DNA of 64,000 bases from Aquimarina spinulae. Its GTDB lineage: Bacteria; Bacteroidota; Bacteroidia; Flavobacteriales; Flavobacteriaceae. A program made the position numbers and the translations under genes. The stretch spans positions 2,903,501-2,967,500 of the forward strand of contig NZ_CALSBP010000002.1 in the NCBI RefSeq assembly GCF_943373825.1, read 5' to 3'. Every line of letters begins with the position of its first letter. Positions within the stretch are counted from its first letter, which is position 1. Of the stretch, positions 1-8,539 are shown one piece after another. The notes under the pieces are model-generated. The model worked only from the letters and a program-made list of their open reading frames with translations. It was not told the origin of the DNA and did no database searches.

Positions 1-1049
1 GATTCTCCTACGAGCCCCAAAGTCTCACCTTCATAGAGCTTAAAACTCACATCATCTACAGCTTTAAATTCTGCTTTTCCAAATAAACCAACCTTAGAAA
101 AATAACTTTTTTCTACGTTTATAACTTCTAGTAGGGGTGATTGACTATACAAATTTTGATGATGCTGTTGTCGCTGTTCTTTGGTAATGATTTCCTTTTT
201 TTGATCCGTATCCTCGAAAAAATCCGCAATAGTTGGTAGTTTTTGATATCTAACATTCATTGGGGGTCTTGCATTAATTAATGCTTTGGTGTATTCTTTT
301 TGAGGATTGTGAAAAATGGTATCTGTTGTTCCGTATTCTATCATCTTTCCTTGATACATAACCAAAACATGATCTGCAACTTCTGAAACCAGTGAGAGGT
401 CATGAGAAATAAATAAAATACTCATTTTATATTCTTCCTGCAGGCTTTTTAGCAAACCAATAATTTCTTTTTGTACTGTTACATCAAGTGCCGTCGTAGG
501 TTCATCTGCAATAAGAAGCTTTGGTTTACAAGCAATAGCCATAGCAATCACGATACGTTGTTTTTGGCCTCCGCTTAATTGATGAGGATATGATTTGTAT
601 GCCCGATCAGGTTCAGGAAGTTTTACTTTTTCGAATAAAGAAAGTACTTCTACTTTTATTTCTGCTTTAGACAGTGATGTGTGCTGAAATAAGATTTCTT
701 CAACTTGTTTCCCACATTTCATAGAAGGATTTAAAGAACTCATAGGTTCCTGAAAAATCATAGCGATCTCATTACCACGAATCGCCCTATATTCTTTTTC
801 ATTACAACTTAATAAAGAAATACCATCATAGATAATATTTCCTTTAGTGATTTTAGAAATTTTATTAGGCAGTAGTCCCAGGATAGCTAATGAAGCTACA
901 GATTTACCACTCCCTGATTCTCCTACAACTCCTAATATTTCATTTTTATGAATGTCGAAAGAGATGTCGTAGAGTACTTGATTTTCTTTTTCTTCTGATA
1001 AAAAAGAGACACAAAGATTTTGTACAGAAAGCAGTGTAGTAGTATTCAT
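1..1049 (-). CDS. Peptide/nickel-type ABC transporter, fused double ATP-binding protein (partial)
   Basis: This is the N-terminal 349 residues of a two-domain ATPase of the DppD-DppF/YejF/GsiA type, which energises import of peptides or similar solutes at the inner membrane. The first nucleotide-binding domain is complete: Walker A GESGSGKS, signature LSGGQ, Walker B LLIADEP, and the H-loop in SILFISHD. A linker containing NARPP follows, then the start of the second domain. The window edge falls inside the second Walker A (LGLVGES). The start MNTTTLLSVQ is the ATG at 1047-1049. The gene is divergent from the kinase gene at 1153. Family assignment is firm; the substrate cannot be read from this half. 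Confidence 0.93.
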   Translation of the reverse strand, partial: MNTTTLLSVQNLCVSFLSEEKENQVLYDISFDIHKNEILGVVGESGSGKSVASLAILGLLPNKISKITKGNIIYDGISLLSCNEKEYRAIRGNEIAMIFQEPMSSLNPSMKCGKQVEEILFQHTSLSKAEIKVEVLSLFEKVKLPEPDRAYKSYPHQLSGGQKQRIVIAMAIACKPKLLIADEPTTALDVTVQKEIIGLLKSLQEEYKMSILFISHDLSLVSEVADHVLVMYQGKMIEYGTTDTIFHNPQKEYTKALINARPPMNVRYQKLPTIADFFEDTDQKKEIITKEQRQQHHQNLYSQSPLLEVINVEKSYFSKVGLFGKAEFKAVDDVSFKLYEGETLGLVGE

Positions 1050-1152
1050 AACTTAAGCGTTAGGTAAATTTAGGGAATTCAACGCGTTCACAGATTTTTT
1101 TTTACAACTATTTTGGTGTGATATTTGTTATCTTTATCCGTCAAAGTATATT

Positions 1153-2610
1153 ATGAGGCTACTAAAACTTTCTCTTCGTACACGAATTTTTATCTCTATG
1201 ACTATATTGGTATTGTTGGCCTCTATTTTGATTGCAGCCGTTACGATCTATCAATATAAGGAGGAAGCAGAAGAATATCATCAAGGCCGATTAGAACGAA
1301 AAGAAGAACGAATTCAAATCACAATTAATAATGTATTAAAAAGGACAACTTATCCTGTAAGTAAGGAAAATATAGCATTAATTTTTAGAGAAAAAGATCG
1401 CATTTATCAAATTTCTGAAGAACATTCTATGCCTATTAATATTTATGGGCTTACGGGAAAATTATTAGTTAAATCAGAAGGTGGATTTGCAAAAGATACT
1501 ACCGATATCCAAATTAATCCTATTATTTTAGATACATTGGCTTCGCTTTATAATAAGAAGTATTTGGTAAAATCTGAAAAAAATGGAGAACGATTTTTAA
1601 CATCCTATACCTATATTACAGATGTTAAATCAAAACCTTTAGGGATTCTACATTTACCATATCTTGAAGATGATGATTTAATCACAAGAGAATTATTAGA
1701 GTTTTTGAAACGTCTGGGGCAGGTGTATTTACTAATGCTTTTAGTGGCAATTGTTTTGGCTTACTTTTTGTCAAAGTATATTACCAGATCCTTAAAGACA
1801 ATTTCTGAAACGATAGACCAGACCCGATTAGATAAGCGAAATAAACGAATAGATATTGGTGATGCCAGTGAAGAAATTTATTCATTGGTAAATGCCTATA
1901 ATAGTATGATCGATGAACTTGAACAAAGTGCTGCAATGCTTGCCAAAAGCGAGCGAGAGGCAGCATGGAGGGAAATGGCAAAACAGGTAGCGCACGAAAT
2001 TAAAAACCCATTAACACCAATGCGATTAACAGTGCAGAGTTTTCAACGTAAATTTGATCCCAATGACCCTAAAATTCATCAAAAAGTTCAGGAATATAGC
2101 GATACTTTGATCCAGCAAATCGATACGATGAGTTCTATCGCTTCGGCATTTTCAAACTTTGCACAGATGCCTGCACAAAAAAGTGAGACCCTGGATGTGG
2201 TAAAGATCATAGGGCTGGCATTGGATATTTTTAACGAGGACTATATTATTTTTCCTTCAGAAAAAGAAAAAATCATTGCTAAGTTTGATAGAACACAATT
2301 GATACGAGTAGTCACCAATTTAGTGAAAAACGGTATACAGGCAATTCCCGAAGATCGTATCCCTAAAATTATTGTAGATGTATTCTCAGAGAATGGAGAA
2401 GTTCTTATTACAGTTGCTGATAATGGAATTGGGATAACCGAAGAAAATACTAAGAAGGTTTTCGAACCTAAATTCACAACCAAAACCAGTGGTATGGGAC
2501 TTGGATTAGGAATGGTAAAAAATATTGTGGAAACCTATAATGGAAGTATTACCTTTACATCAAAAGAAGGAAAAGGCACTGTTTTTAAAGTTAAATTCCC
2601 AAAAGAATAG
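1153..2610 (+). CDS. NtrY-like sensor histidine kinase
   Basis: A 485-residue membrane-bound sensor kinase. It has TM1 at about 12-34, an extracytoplasmic sensor loop, TM2 at about 190-208, a HAMP-like linker to about 262, a HisKA domain with phospho-acceptor His281 in VAHEIKNPLTPM, and an HATPase domain with the N-box around Asn393, DNGIGI, and GMGLGLGMVKNIV. The HEIKNPLTPM box and the layout resemble NtrY-type kinases of Bacteroidota. No response regulator is adjacent, so it is probably an orphan whose partner lies elsewhere. It is divergent from the ABC ATPase gene, with about 100 bases of promoter region between them. The stimulus is unknown. Confidence 0.93.
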   Translation: MRLLKLSLRTRIFISMTILVLLASILIAAVTIYQYKEEAEEYHQGRLERKEERIQITINNVLKRTTYPVSKENIALIFREKDRIYQISEEHSMPINIYGLTGKLLVKSEGGFAKDTTDIQINPIILDTLASLYNKKYLVKSEKNGERFLTSYTYITDVKSKPLGILHLPYLEDDDLITRELLEFLKRLGQVYLLMLLVAIVLAYFLSKYITRSLKTISETIDQTRLDKRNKRIDIGDASEEIYSLVNAYNSMIDELEQSAAMLAKSEREAAWREMAKQVAHEIKNPLTPMRLTVQSFQRKFDPNDPKIHQKVQEYSDTLIQQIDTMSSIASAFSNFAQMPAQKSETLDVVKIIGLALDIFNEDYIIFPSEKEKIIAKFDRTQLIRVVTNLVKNGIQAIPEDRIPKIIVDVFSENGEVLITVADNGIGITEENTKKVFEPKFTTKTSGMGLGLGMVKNIVETYNGSITFTSKEGKGTVFKVKFPKE

Positions 2611-2650
2611 TAAACCTTACTTCGATGATTATTCAATATTATATATCGCT

Positions 2651-2857
2651 ATGAAAGAGTATAAATTAGAGTCTTTGATCTATTATTCGAAATTGACTTT
2701 AGACAAAGAACATATTTTAAAATCTTCTTCCCAAGATATACAGATGAAGTTAGATGAGTATGGAAAGAACGGATGGAGATTAGTATCTACCGATGTAGAG
2801 GATTTTGGAATGGGAATGTATTTTTATCTGTATTTTGAAAGAGATTTAAAACAATAA
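2651..2857 (+). CDS. DUF4177-like small protein
   Basis: A 68-residue soluble protein beginning MKEYKLESL. The core GKNGWRLVSTD, followed by aromatic strands (MYFYLYFERDL), matches the DUF4177 pattern, in which a GW-L-V motif precedes a final beta strand. The open frame extends upstream into the kinase gene, but the ATG at 2651 is preferred because it lies 40 bases after the kinase stop and begins the conserved first strand. It may be cotranscribed with the kinase and with the enoyl-CoA hydratase gene 30 bases downstream. No biochemical function is established for the family. Confidence 0.78.
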   Translation: MKEYKLESLIYYSKLTLDKEHILKSSSQDIQMKLDEYGKNGWRLVSTDVEDFGMGMYFYLYFERDLKQ

Positions 2858-2887
2858 AGAAGACATAAACAAACAACATAAATTACA

Positions 2888-3667
2888 ATGTATAATAATA
2901 TTCTAACATCTCAGGATAACGGGGTTACTACGATTACGATCAATCGTCCATCAAAATTAAATGCTCTTAATAAAGAAACTATTCAGGAATTACATGCGGC
3001 TTTTAGAGTTGCTAATCTCGATACAGATACTAAAGTTATTATCATTACCGGAAGTGGCGAAAAAGCATTTGTTGCAGGTGCAGATATTAGTGAATTTGCA
3101 GATTTTTCGGTATCAGAAGGAGGGAACCTGGCTACAAAAGGACAAGAGCTGCTTTTTGATTTTGTTGCTAATCTTTCTACACCAGTAATTGCTGCCGTAA
3201 ATGGATTTGCTTTGGGTGGTGGTTTAGAATTAGCTATGGCGGCGCATTTTAGAATTGCTAGTGATAATGCAAAAATGGGATTACCAGAAGTTTCTTTAGG
3301 AGTAATACCTGGTTATGGTGGTACACAGCGTTTACCACAGTTAGTTGGTAAAGGCAGAGCTATGGAAATGATAATGACCGCAGGAATGATCGATGCTAAT
3401 CATGCATTGCAATACGGGCTGGTAAATTATGTAACCGCTCAGGACGAATTAATACCATTAGCAGAAAAGTTAGCGGGAAAAATTATGAGAAACTCATCTG
3501 TAGCGATTGGTGCAGCCATCAAAGCTATAAATTCTGGGTATGAAGATGGTGTAAATGGATATAAAACAGAGATTCAACAATTCGGAAACTGTTTTGGTAC
3601 CGAAGATTTTAAAGAAGGAACTACAGCATTTTTAGAGAAACGTAGAGCTGATTTCCCGGGAAAGTAA
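2888..3667 (+). CDS. Enoyl-CoA hydratase/isomerase family protein (crotonase fold)
   Basis: A 259-residue cytoplasmic enzyme expected to hydrate trans-2-enoyl-CoA to 3-hydroxyacyl-CoA in fatty-acid or amino-acid degradation. The oxyanion-hole segment KAFVAGADISEFA lies at about 59-71. The two glutamates expected for hydratase activity are present at Glu114 (GGLELAM) and Glu134 (GLPEVSLG), followed by GVIPGYGGTQRLP. Having both glutamates favours a true hydratase over an isomerase. The length is standard for the family. A strong hairpin terminator follows 23 bases after the stop. It is not in an obvious beta-oxidation operon, so chain-length preference stays open. Confidence 0.94.
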   Translation: MYNNILTSQDNGVTTITINRPSKLNALNKETIQELHAAFRVANLDTDTKVIIITGSGEKAFVAGADISEFADFSVSEGGNLATKGQELLFDFVANLSTPVIAAVNGFALGGGLELAMAAHFRIASDNAKMGLPEVSLGVIPGYGGTQRLPQLVGKGRAMEMIMTAGMIDANHALQYGLVNYVTAQDELIPLAEKLAGKIMRNSSVAIGAAIKAINSGYEDGVNGYKTEIQQFGNCFGTEDFKEGTTAFLEKRRADFPGK

Positions 3668-3690
3668 ATTAGATATTAATAAAAAGGATA

Positions 3691-3727
3691 AAGACTTCAT
3701 GGGTATATCCCATGAAGTCTTTTTTTT
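3691..3727. terminator. Bidirectional intrinsic terminator
   Basis: A 13-bp perfect stem (AAGACTTCATGGG and its complement) around a TATAT loop is followed by a run of eight T on the plus strand and preceded by an A-rich stretch. It sits between the convergent enoyl-CoA hydratase and nadD genes and can terminate both. Confidence 0.9.
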
Positions 3728-3747
3728 ACCTAATATAATACATTTTT

Positions 3748-4329
3748 CTACCTGTAGAAATTCATCTCATCAATATATTCCCATACAGTATGTGGAAGTA
3801 AAGGTCTTACATTTTTATTTGTCGCAATAGCTTTTCGAATAAACGTCGAGGAGATTTCCATAATAGGAGCATCAATTCGATGTATTTTGGGATGATCTTT
3901 AAATTGAGATGCTACAATTCCTTCAGCAATTCTTGGATACACATAGATGTTATGGTTTTCGAGAATAACCTCATGGTTTTTCCATTTATGAAAATTCTTC
4001 AAATTATCCTCTCCCATAATAAGATGAAATTGATCCTTCGGGTATTTTTCCTGTACGTATGCAAGTGTATGCACAGTATAATTGGGTTGTGGTAGTTTAA
4101 ATTCTACATCACTAGGTTTTAATTTAGGATACGATTGTGTAGCGCGATATACCATCTCATAGCGATGATGGTTATCTAGTAGCGAACTTTTCTTCTTATG
4201 AGGATTATGAGGAGTTACTACCATCCATAACTCATCAAGATCAGAGAACTCAGCCATATGATTGGCGATTGCTAAATGACCGATGTGAATGGGATTAAAC
4301 GTCCCAAAATACAATCCGATTTTTTTCAT
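3748..4329 (-). CDS. nadD: Nicotinate-nucleotide adenylyltransferase
   Basis: A 193-residue enzyme that transfers AMP from ATP to nicotinate mononucleotide, giving deamido-NAD in NAD biosynthesis. The nucleotidyltransferase signature GTFNPIHIGHL is at residues 9-19. The conserved WMVVTPHNPHK segment and the C-terminal ISSTFIR motif are both present. Length and start (MKKIGLYFG) fit the family. It is the last gene of a yicC-gmk-nadD minus-strand operon, an arrangement common in Flavobacteriia. Two small hairpins lie just upstream of the start codon. Assignment is firm. Confidence 0.97.
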   Translation of the reverse strand: MKKIGLYFGTFNPIHIGHLAIANHMAEFSDLDELWMVVTPHNPHKKKSSLLDNHHRYEMVYRATQSYPKLKPSDVEFKLPQPNYTVHTLAYVQEKYPKDQFHLIMGEDNLKNFHKWKNHEVILENHNIYVYPRIAEGIVASQFKDHPKIHRIDAPIMEISSTFIRKAIATNKNVRPLLPHTVWEYIDEMNFYR

Positions 4330-4366
4330 GGAAAATTTATTTTTCCATTTCCACGAAGGTGGAAAT
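4329..4366 (-). other. Two adjoining hairpins in the gmk-nadD spacer
   Basis: Read on the minus strand, an 8-bp stem (ATTTCCAC, CTTC loop, GTGGAAAT; 4347-4366) is immediately followed by a 7-bp stem (TGGAAAA, ATAAA loop, TTTTCCA; 4329-4347). The second stem ends at the A of the nadD start codon. They could tune nadD translation or stop part of the transcripts. No clear U tract follows, so the role is inferred. Confidence 0.35.
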
Positions 4367-4367
4367 C

Positions 4368-4949
4368 TTATTTTAATTCTTTTAAAAGAAACTTTTTAAC
4401 CAATTGATATACTTCGTTTTTAGCTTTTTCTAGATCATCATTCGTTATGATAGCGTCAAACTGAGGAGCAGTAGCCATTTCGGTAGAGGCTTTGGCAACT
4501 CTCATATTGATTTTATCTTCGGATTCGGTTTTACGTTTCTTCAAACGAATTTTGAGTTCTTCAATACTAGGTGGTTTTACAAAAATTGCCAATGTACGAT
4601 CTGGATATATGCTTTTAATATCCAAGCCACCCACAACATCGATATCAAAAATCACATGTTTACCGTTATCCCAAAGTCGTTGTATTTCGGTTTTTAATGT
4701 TCCATAAAAATTATCCCGATATACCTCTTCCCATTCTAGAAATTCTTCGGCTTTAATCTTGTCTTTAAACTCTCTTAATGATAAAAAATAATAATCTTTT
4801 CCATGAACTTCTCCTCCTCGAGGCTGTCGAGAAGCTGCAGAAATAGAAAATCCGAGATTTAATTCTTCTTGATTAAGCAAGTATTTAACTAAAGTAGTTT
4901 TTCCACTTCCAGAAGGTGCCGAAAGTACAATAAGTTTACCTTGGTTCAT
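4368..4949 (-). CDS. gmk: Guanylate kinase
   Basis: A 193-residue nucleotide kinase that phosphorylates GMP to GDP. The P-loop APSGSGKTTL is at residues 10-19. The GMP-binding segment follows (SRQPRGGEVHGKDYYF, then FLEWEEVYRDNFYGT), and the lid region RLKKRKTES is near residue 140. The start codon directly abuts the yicC stop with no intervening base, which points to translational coupling. The protein shows no extension or loss relative to bacterial Gmk. Assignment is firm. Confidence 0.97.
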   Translation of the reverse strand: MNQGKLIVLSAPSGSGKTTLVKYLLNQEELNLGFSISAASRQPRGGEVHGKDYYFLSLREFKDKIKAEEFLEWEEVYRDNFYGTLKTEIQRLWDNGKHVIFDIDVVGGLDIKSIYPDRTLAIFVKPPSIEELKIRLKKRKTESEDKINMRVAKASTEMATAPQFDAIITNDDLEKAKNEVYQLVKKFLLKELK

Positions 4950-5807
4950 TTACAACACGTTTAGTAATTGTTCTTTAATTTTTTCGAGCTCATCTTTCAT
5001 CTGAACTACTAGTTGTTGCATAGGGGCATAATTAGATTTACTGCCAATGGTATTAATTTCACGACCTATTTCCTGAGTAATAAAACCAAGTTTCTTTCCA
5101 TTAGAATCCGAAGAATTTAATGTAGTAGTAAAATACTCTAAATGATTTGCCAATCGAACTTTTTCTTCTGTAATATCAAATTTCTCAAGATAATAAATCA
5201 ACTCCTGTTCAAAACGATTTTGATCGACCTCTTCTTTTAAATCAGATACAGCTTTATGTAGTCGTTCTCTAACCGCTTCCATACGTTCAGGATCCATTTG
5301 TATAACTTTATCAAGGAGTTCGCTTATATTTTTAACACGAATATTGAAGTCTTTTTCTAATGCTTTTCCTTCATCGATTCTATAATTTTCTATCGCTGTT
5401 AACGCTTTGGTAAGTTCATCTTTTATAGCATTAAATTCTTGCTCATCGATTTGTTCACGTTCTGTTTTTAAAGCATCAGGCATACGAACGGCCATTTTTA
5501 ATAACTCTATAGTATCACCTTCGTGCACATTTGATAATTGTCTGATGTATTCTTTTACAATAGCTTCATTAACCTTGTTTGAAGTTTCTTCTCCTGTTGC
5601 TTCAACATATAATCCAAAATCAACCTTACCTCTTGCTAGTTTTTTTGCAATAGTATTTCGCATTTGAAGCTCCTTTTCACGGTATTGTGAAGGGATCCTT
5701 GCATTAAGGTCTAAGTTTTTACTATTAAGTGATTTAACCTCAATCGTTATTTTTTTTGTAGGTAGCTGCAGGATAGACTTCCCGAAGCCTGTCATAGATT
5801 TGATCAT
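4950..5807 (-). CDS. yicC: YicC family endoribonuclease-like protein
   Basis: A 285-residue protein with the diagnostic N-terminus MIKSMTGFGKS, the VEVKSLNSKNLDL segment, a helical centre rich in charged residues, and the conserved C-terminal GKKLGFITQEIGREINTIGSK block. E. coli YicC has been linked to RNA cleavage and small-RNA decay; here function is inferred from family membership alone. It is first in the yicC-gmk-nadD operon. On the minus strand a TATCTTCG element, one mismatch from TAnnTTTG, lies about 20 bases upstream of the ATG, but no good -33 box accompanies it. Confidence 0.93.
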   Translation of the reverse strand: MIKSMTGFGKSILQLPTKKITIEVKSLNSKNLDLNARIPSQYREKELQMRNTIAKKLARGKVDFGLYVEATGEETSNKVNEAIVKEYIRQLSNVHEGDTIELLKMAVRMPDALKTEREQIDEQEFNAIKDELTKALTAIENYRIDEGKALEKDFNIRVKNISELLDKVIQMDPERMEAVRERLHKAVSDLKEEVDQNRFEQELIYYLEKFDITEEKVRLANHLEYFTTTLNSSDSNGKKLGFITQEIGREINTIGSKSNYAPMQQLVVQMKDELEKIKEQLLNVL

Positions 5808-5898
5808 AGAATTATGCTAAAAGTTGCACGAAGATAATGAAAACTGTCGAAGTAACGTATGGAACTGTGATTTACAAGGTATAAACTATCTTTTTAAA

Positions 5899-6447
5899 TT
5901 AGTCAACTTTAGTAGTCATGGTAATTTTATCTATATATTTTTCCTTTTCTAGAAAAAAATTCTCAATACTTCCGGATTCCTTGAATCCCATTTTTCTATA
6001 TAAAGCAATACCGGGAAGATTTGTGGCATAAACTTCTAGCCATAGTACTTTTAATATTTCATTTTCTTTTGACCATTCTAATACATTTTGAATCAAAAGA
6101 GTACCGATGCTTTGGTTTTGCCATTGGGTATGAATTCCCATTCCTATCATGGCAGTGTGTTGCATCTTTTTACGCCAACTACCAGTAAGATCTATGTTTC
6201 CAATAATATTACCGTCACTTTCGGCTACCAATAATAAACTATTGGATTGTTGATGAAGATTTTGAATAAGCTCACTTTCTTCTTTTATTGTATTAGAATA
6301 TTCGTAATCAAACAAAGGAATAGTACTGGTGTCTTTAAGATACTCTAGTTTTAATGCTAATAATTGCTTAGCATCTGCCGGTGTAGCTTCTCTAATTAAA
6401 AGAGGTTTTCCTAATTTGGTATGATATGTTTTCGAGATAAAGTTCAA
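5899..6447 (-). CDS. GNAT family N-acetyltransferase
   Basis: A 182-residue acetyl-CoA-dependent acetyltransferase. The GNAT fold is visible: strand 1 KPLLIREATPADA, the acetyl-CoA-binding loop after strand 4 (MIGMGIHTQWQNQSIGTLLIQNVLEW), and the strand 5 to helix 4 segment LWLEVYATNLPGIALYRKMGFKESG. The only early start is a TTG at 6445-6447, six bases after the hemJ stop, so the gene is probably read as the second member of a hemJ-GNAT operon. The RimI/YhhY-like layout does not reveal the substrate, which could be a protein N-terminus, an amine or an antibiotic. Confidence 0.88.
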   Translation of the reverse strand: MNFISKTYHTKLGKPLLIREATPADAKQLLALKLEYLKDTSTIPLFDYEYSNTIKEESELIQNLHQQSNSLLLVAESDGNIIGNIDLTGSWRKKMQHTAMIGMGIHTQWQNQSIGTLLIQNVLEWSKENEILKVLWLEVYATNLPGIALYRKMGFKESGSIENFFLEKEKYIDKITMTTKVD

Positions 6448-6453
6448 TCGATA

Positions 6454-7005
6454 TTATGCGTTAGGGTTCTTATCCCGAATTCTTTTATAAAGTTTAATTC
6501 CCATCATAAGTATAATTGCGAGTGATAGTATCCCTACAACTCCATATATCCAGTTTACTGCATCTCGAACGATAACAAGAAAAATGACCGAAAAGAGAAT
6601 GATTGTTGAACCTTCATTCCACATTCGCATATGTCCAGATGACCATTTTATAATATCAAGCTGCAGTTGTTTATAGATATGATGGCACTTAAGGTGATAC
6701 ATAATAAGTAACACTACAAACCCAAGTTTAACATGCATCCAAGGTTGTTGTAGCCAAGCTGGCATTAAAATGAGTAACCAAATTGCAAATAAAGTTGCTA
6801 ATATAGCAGAAGGCCAGGTGATAATAAACCAAAGACGTTTAGCCATTAATTTAAGTTGTTTACCTAATATGTCTCTATCGGGTAGAGGCTTTTGAGAAGC
6901 TTCTATTTGATAGATAAACAACCTGGGAATATAAAATAGCCCGGCAAACCATGTGATCACAAAGATCAGGTGCAAAGATTTTATGTAATTATAATATTCG
7001 AGCAT
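6454..7005 (-). CDS. hemJ: Protoporphyrinogen IX oxidase, HemJ/CopD-like membrane protein
   Basis: A 183-residue integral membrane protein with four or five predicted helices. It carries the HemJ (UPF0093) hallmarks: His12 in KSLHLIFVITWFAGLFY followed by PRLF, an internal WMHVKLGF segment (His91, Lys93), and RMWNE near residue 127. HemJ oxidises protoporphyrinogen IX to protoporphyrin IX, the step before ferrochelatase. Presence of hemF and hemH in the same window, and no hemG or hemY gene here, supports this over a copper-resistance CopD role. A good flavobacterial promoter lies 66-95 bases upstream. Assignment is from motif and context, not biochemistry. Confidence 0.82.
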   Translation of the reverse strand: MLEYYNYIKSLHLIFVITWFAGLFYIPRLFIYQIEASQKPLPDRDILGKQLKLMAKRLWFIITWPSAILATLFAIWLLILMPAWLQQPWMHVKLGFVVLLIMYHLKCHHIYKQLQLDIIKWSSGHMRMWNEGSTIILFSVIFLVIVRDAVNWIYGVVGILSLAIILMMGIKLYKRIRDKNPNA

Positions 7006-7346
7006 TTATTTCTAGTATGATAGCATTCTTTTTATCAACTCAGGATATGATAGTAGTCTAAATCTAATTTCAAAAGTATTAAATAATTATGTACTGTCAA
7101 CTTGGTTCTAGTCGAGAAATATGTAATTTTTTAAATGACTATGATTTTTACGTTCTGACAAAATATTAACGGGACATGATTTAAACTTCTTTCGAATTAC
7201 TCACATTTTGTAGAGAAAATGGTATTTGATTAGTTTTGATATCAAAAAACTAGCAAATCAGCTTATATTTACCCTAAAACAAAAACGTGATTTATGGATA
7301 AATTTACGTTAATAACAATTTTGAACATAATTAATTTCAACAAAGA
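7006..7346. other. Divergent intergenic region hemJ / AraC regulator
   Basis: These 341 bases hold no gene. The left part carries the hemJ promoter (7071-7100, minus strand). A perfect 14-base palindrome TTTTGATATCAAAA lies at 7234-7247 and could be an operator for the downstream regulator; that is inference. I see no strict TTG/TAnnTTTG promoter for the plus-strand gene. Confidence 0.5.
7071..7100 (-). promoter_or_regulatory. Bacteroidota-type promoter of hemJ
   Basis: On the minus strand, TTG (7098-7100) and TACTTTTG (7071-7078) are separated by 19 bases. This matches the flavobacterial TTG-N17-23-TAnnTTTG pattern exactly. The predicted transcript would have a leader of about 60 bases before the hemJ start. 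Confidence 0.55.
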
Positions 7347-8438
7347 TTGAATACTATACTATTAGGTTTTGCAATTATTGTCAGTGGAAGTATAGGATAT
7401 TTTATAAGTATCGCATTAGTCACTACTTCTTTTTATAAGAATAGGGCAAATAACTATCTCTCCCTATCATTATTTTTGCTAACAAGTTTGACTTTATTTG
7501 GGTGGTTTGATATAGAAGATACGGTTTTAGAATTTTTAAACAACCCTGTATTAGAGTACCTATTTGGAGTTACTCTATTTACCTATTTTCTAATTCAAAT
7601 TCAACATAAGTACCTTAAAGAAAGTTGGTATAAATGGCTTTATCTTCCTTTCATTTGCTCTTTGATTATAGAAACTATTCTTTATTTAGATACTATTTTT
7701 AACTTCTATAATTCGGATTTTGTTGATCTGCAATTTCATATTATGGATAATGCATCATTTGTCTATAATGTGTTTTTAATCTTTTGGGGAAGGAAATTAA
7801 TAAAAGGTTCTCATACTATTTCAGAAGATAAAAAGAGTTGGCTATTAAGATTAAACCTTTTTATAATATGCATTATAATATGCTGGCTTTTATCTACAAT
7901 AGAGTTCTATGTATTCAATTCAGAATATGCTACAAGTTTTCTATGGATACTGCTTTCCTTTTTATTGTGGTGGGTATTATATTACGGAGTGTTCAAACTA
8001 CAGATAATAGTTCAAAAAGACGAAATACACCAATATTTAGTTTCAAAAAACACACATAATACTCAGGCAAAAAAGAAAATAAGAAAGACTACTGTTTCTA
8101 AAATTATTACCTCACTTTATATATTAATGGAGGAGGAAGAGTTATATAAAAACCCTCTTTTAAGCAGGTTAGATCTGGCAAATCGGTTAGAAACTAGCGA
8201 AGGGTATTTATCTCAAATCATAAATCAGGAAATCAATAAAAGCGTTATTCAGTTTGTAAACGAATATCGAATTGAAGCGGCTAAAAACTTATTGCATGAT
8301 CCGGTATTTAATAAATATTCTATCGAAGCTATAGGCATGGAAGCTGGTTTTAAATCTAAGAGTGCTTTCTATAACGCTTTTAATACCAGTTTAGGGATGT
8401 CTCCGGGAGCCTATAGAAAACTTCAAAAAAAGTCCTGA
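7347..8438 (+). CDS. Membrane-anchored AraC-family transcriptional regulator
   Basis: A 363-residue protein with six or seven hydrophobic helices in the first 220 residues and a C-terminal AraC/XylS DNA-binding domain (about 255-360). The two helix-turn-helix units are recognisable in LSRLDLANRLETSEGYLSQI and SIEAIGMEAGFKSKSAFYNAF, ending GMSPGAYRK. Such proteins may sense a membrane or external signal and act on DNA directly. The start is a TTG at 7347 (MNTILLGF); no ATG exists before the first helix. The next gene, a small barrel protein 100 bases downstream, is a candidate target. The ligand is unknown. Confidence 0.88.
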   Translation: MNTILLGFAIIVSGSIGYFISIALVTTSFYKNRANNYLSLSLFLLTSLTLFGWFDIEDTVLEFLNNPVLEYLFGVTLFTYFLIQIQHKYLKESWYKWLYLPFICSLIIETILYLDTIFNFYNSDFVDLQFHIMDNASFVYNVFLIFWGRKLIKGSHTISEDKKSWLLRLNLFIICIIICWLLSTIEFYVFNSEYATSFLWILLSFLLWWVLYYGVFKLQIIVQKDEIHQYLVSKNTHNTQAKKKIRKTTVSKIITSLYILMEEEELYKNPLLSRLDLANRLETSEGYLSQIINQEINKSVIQFVNEYRIEAAKNLLHDPVFNKYSIEAIGMEAGFKSKSAFYNAFNTSLGMSPGAYRKLQKKS

Positions 8439-8539
8439 TTTGTATTGATCTACCGTTTCAGTACTTCTTCAATCCCAAAATTACTTTTTTATTTTTTTGA
8501 TACAGATACTTTTACTTCAGTTAATCAAAAAATATAAAA

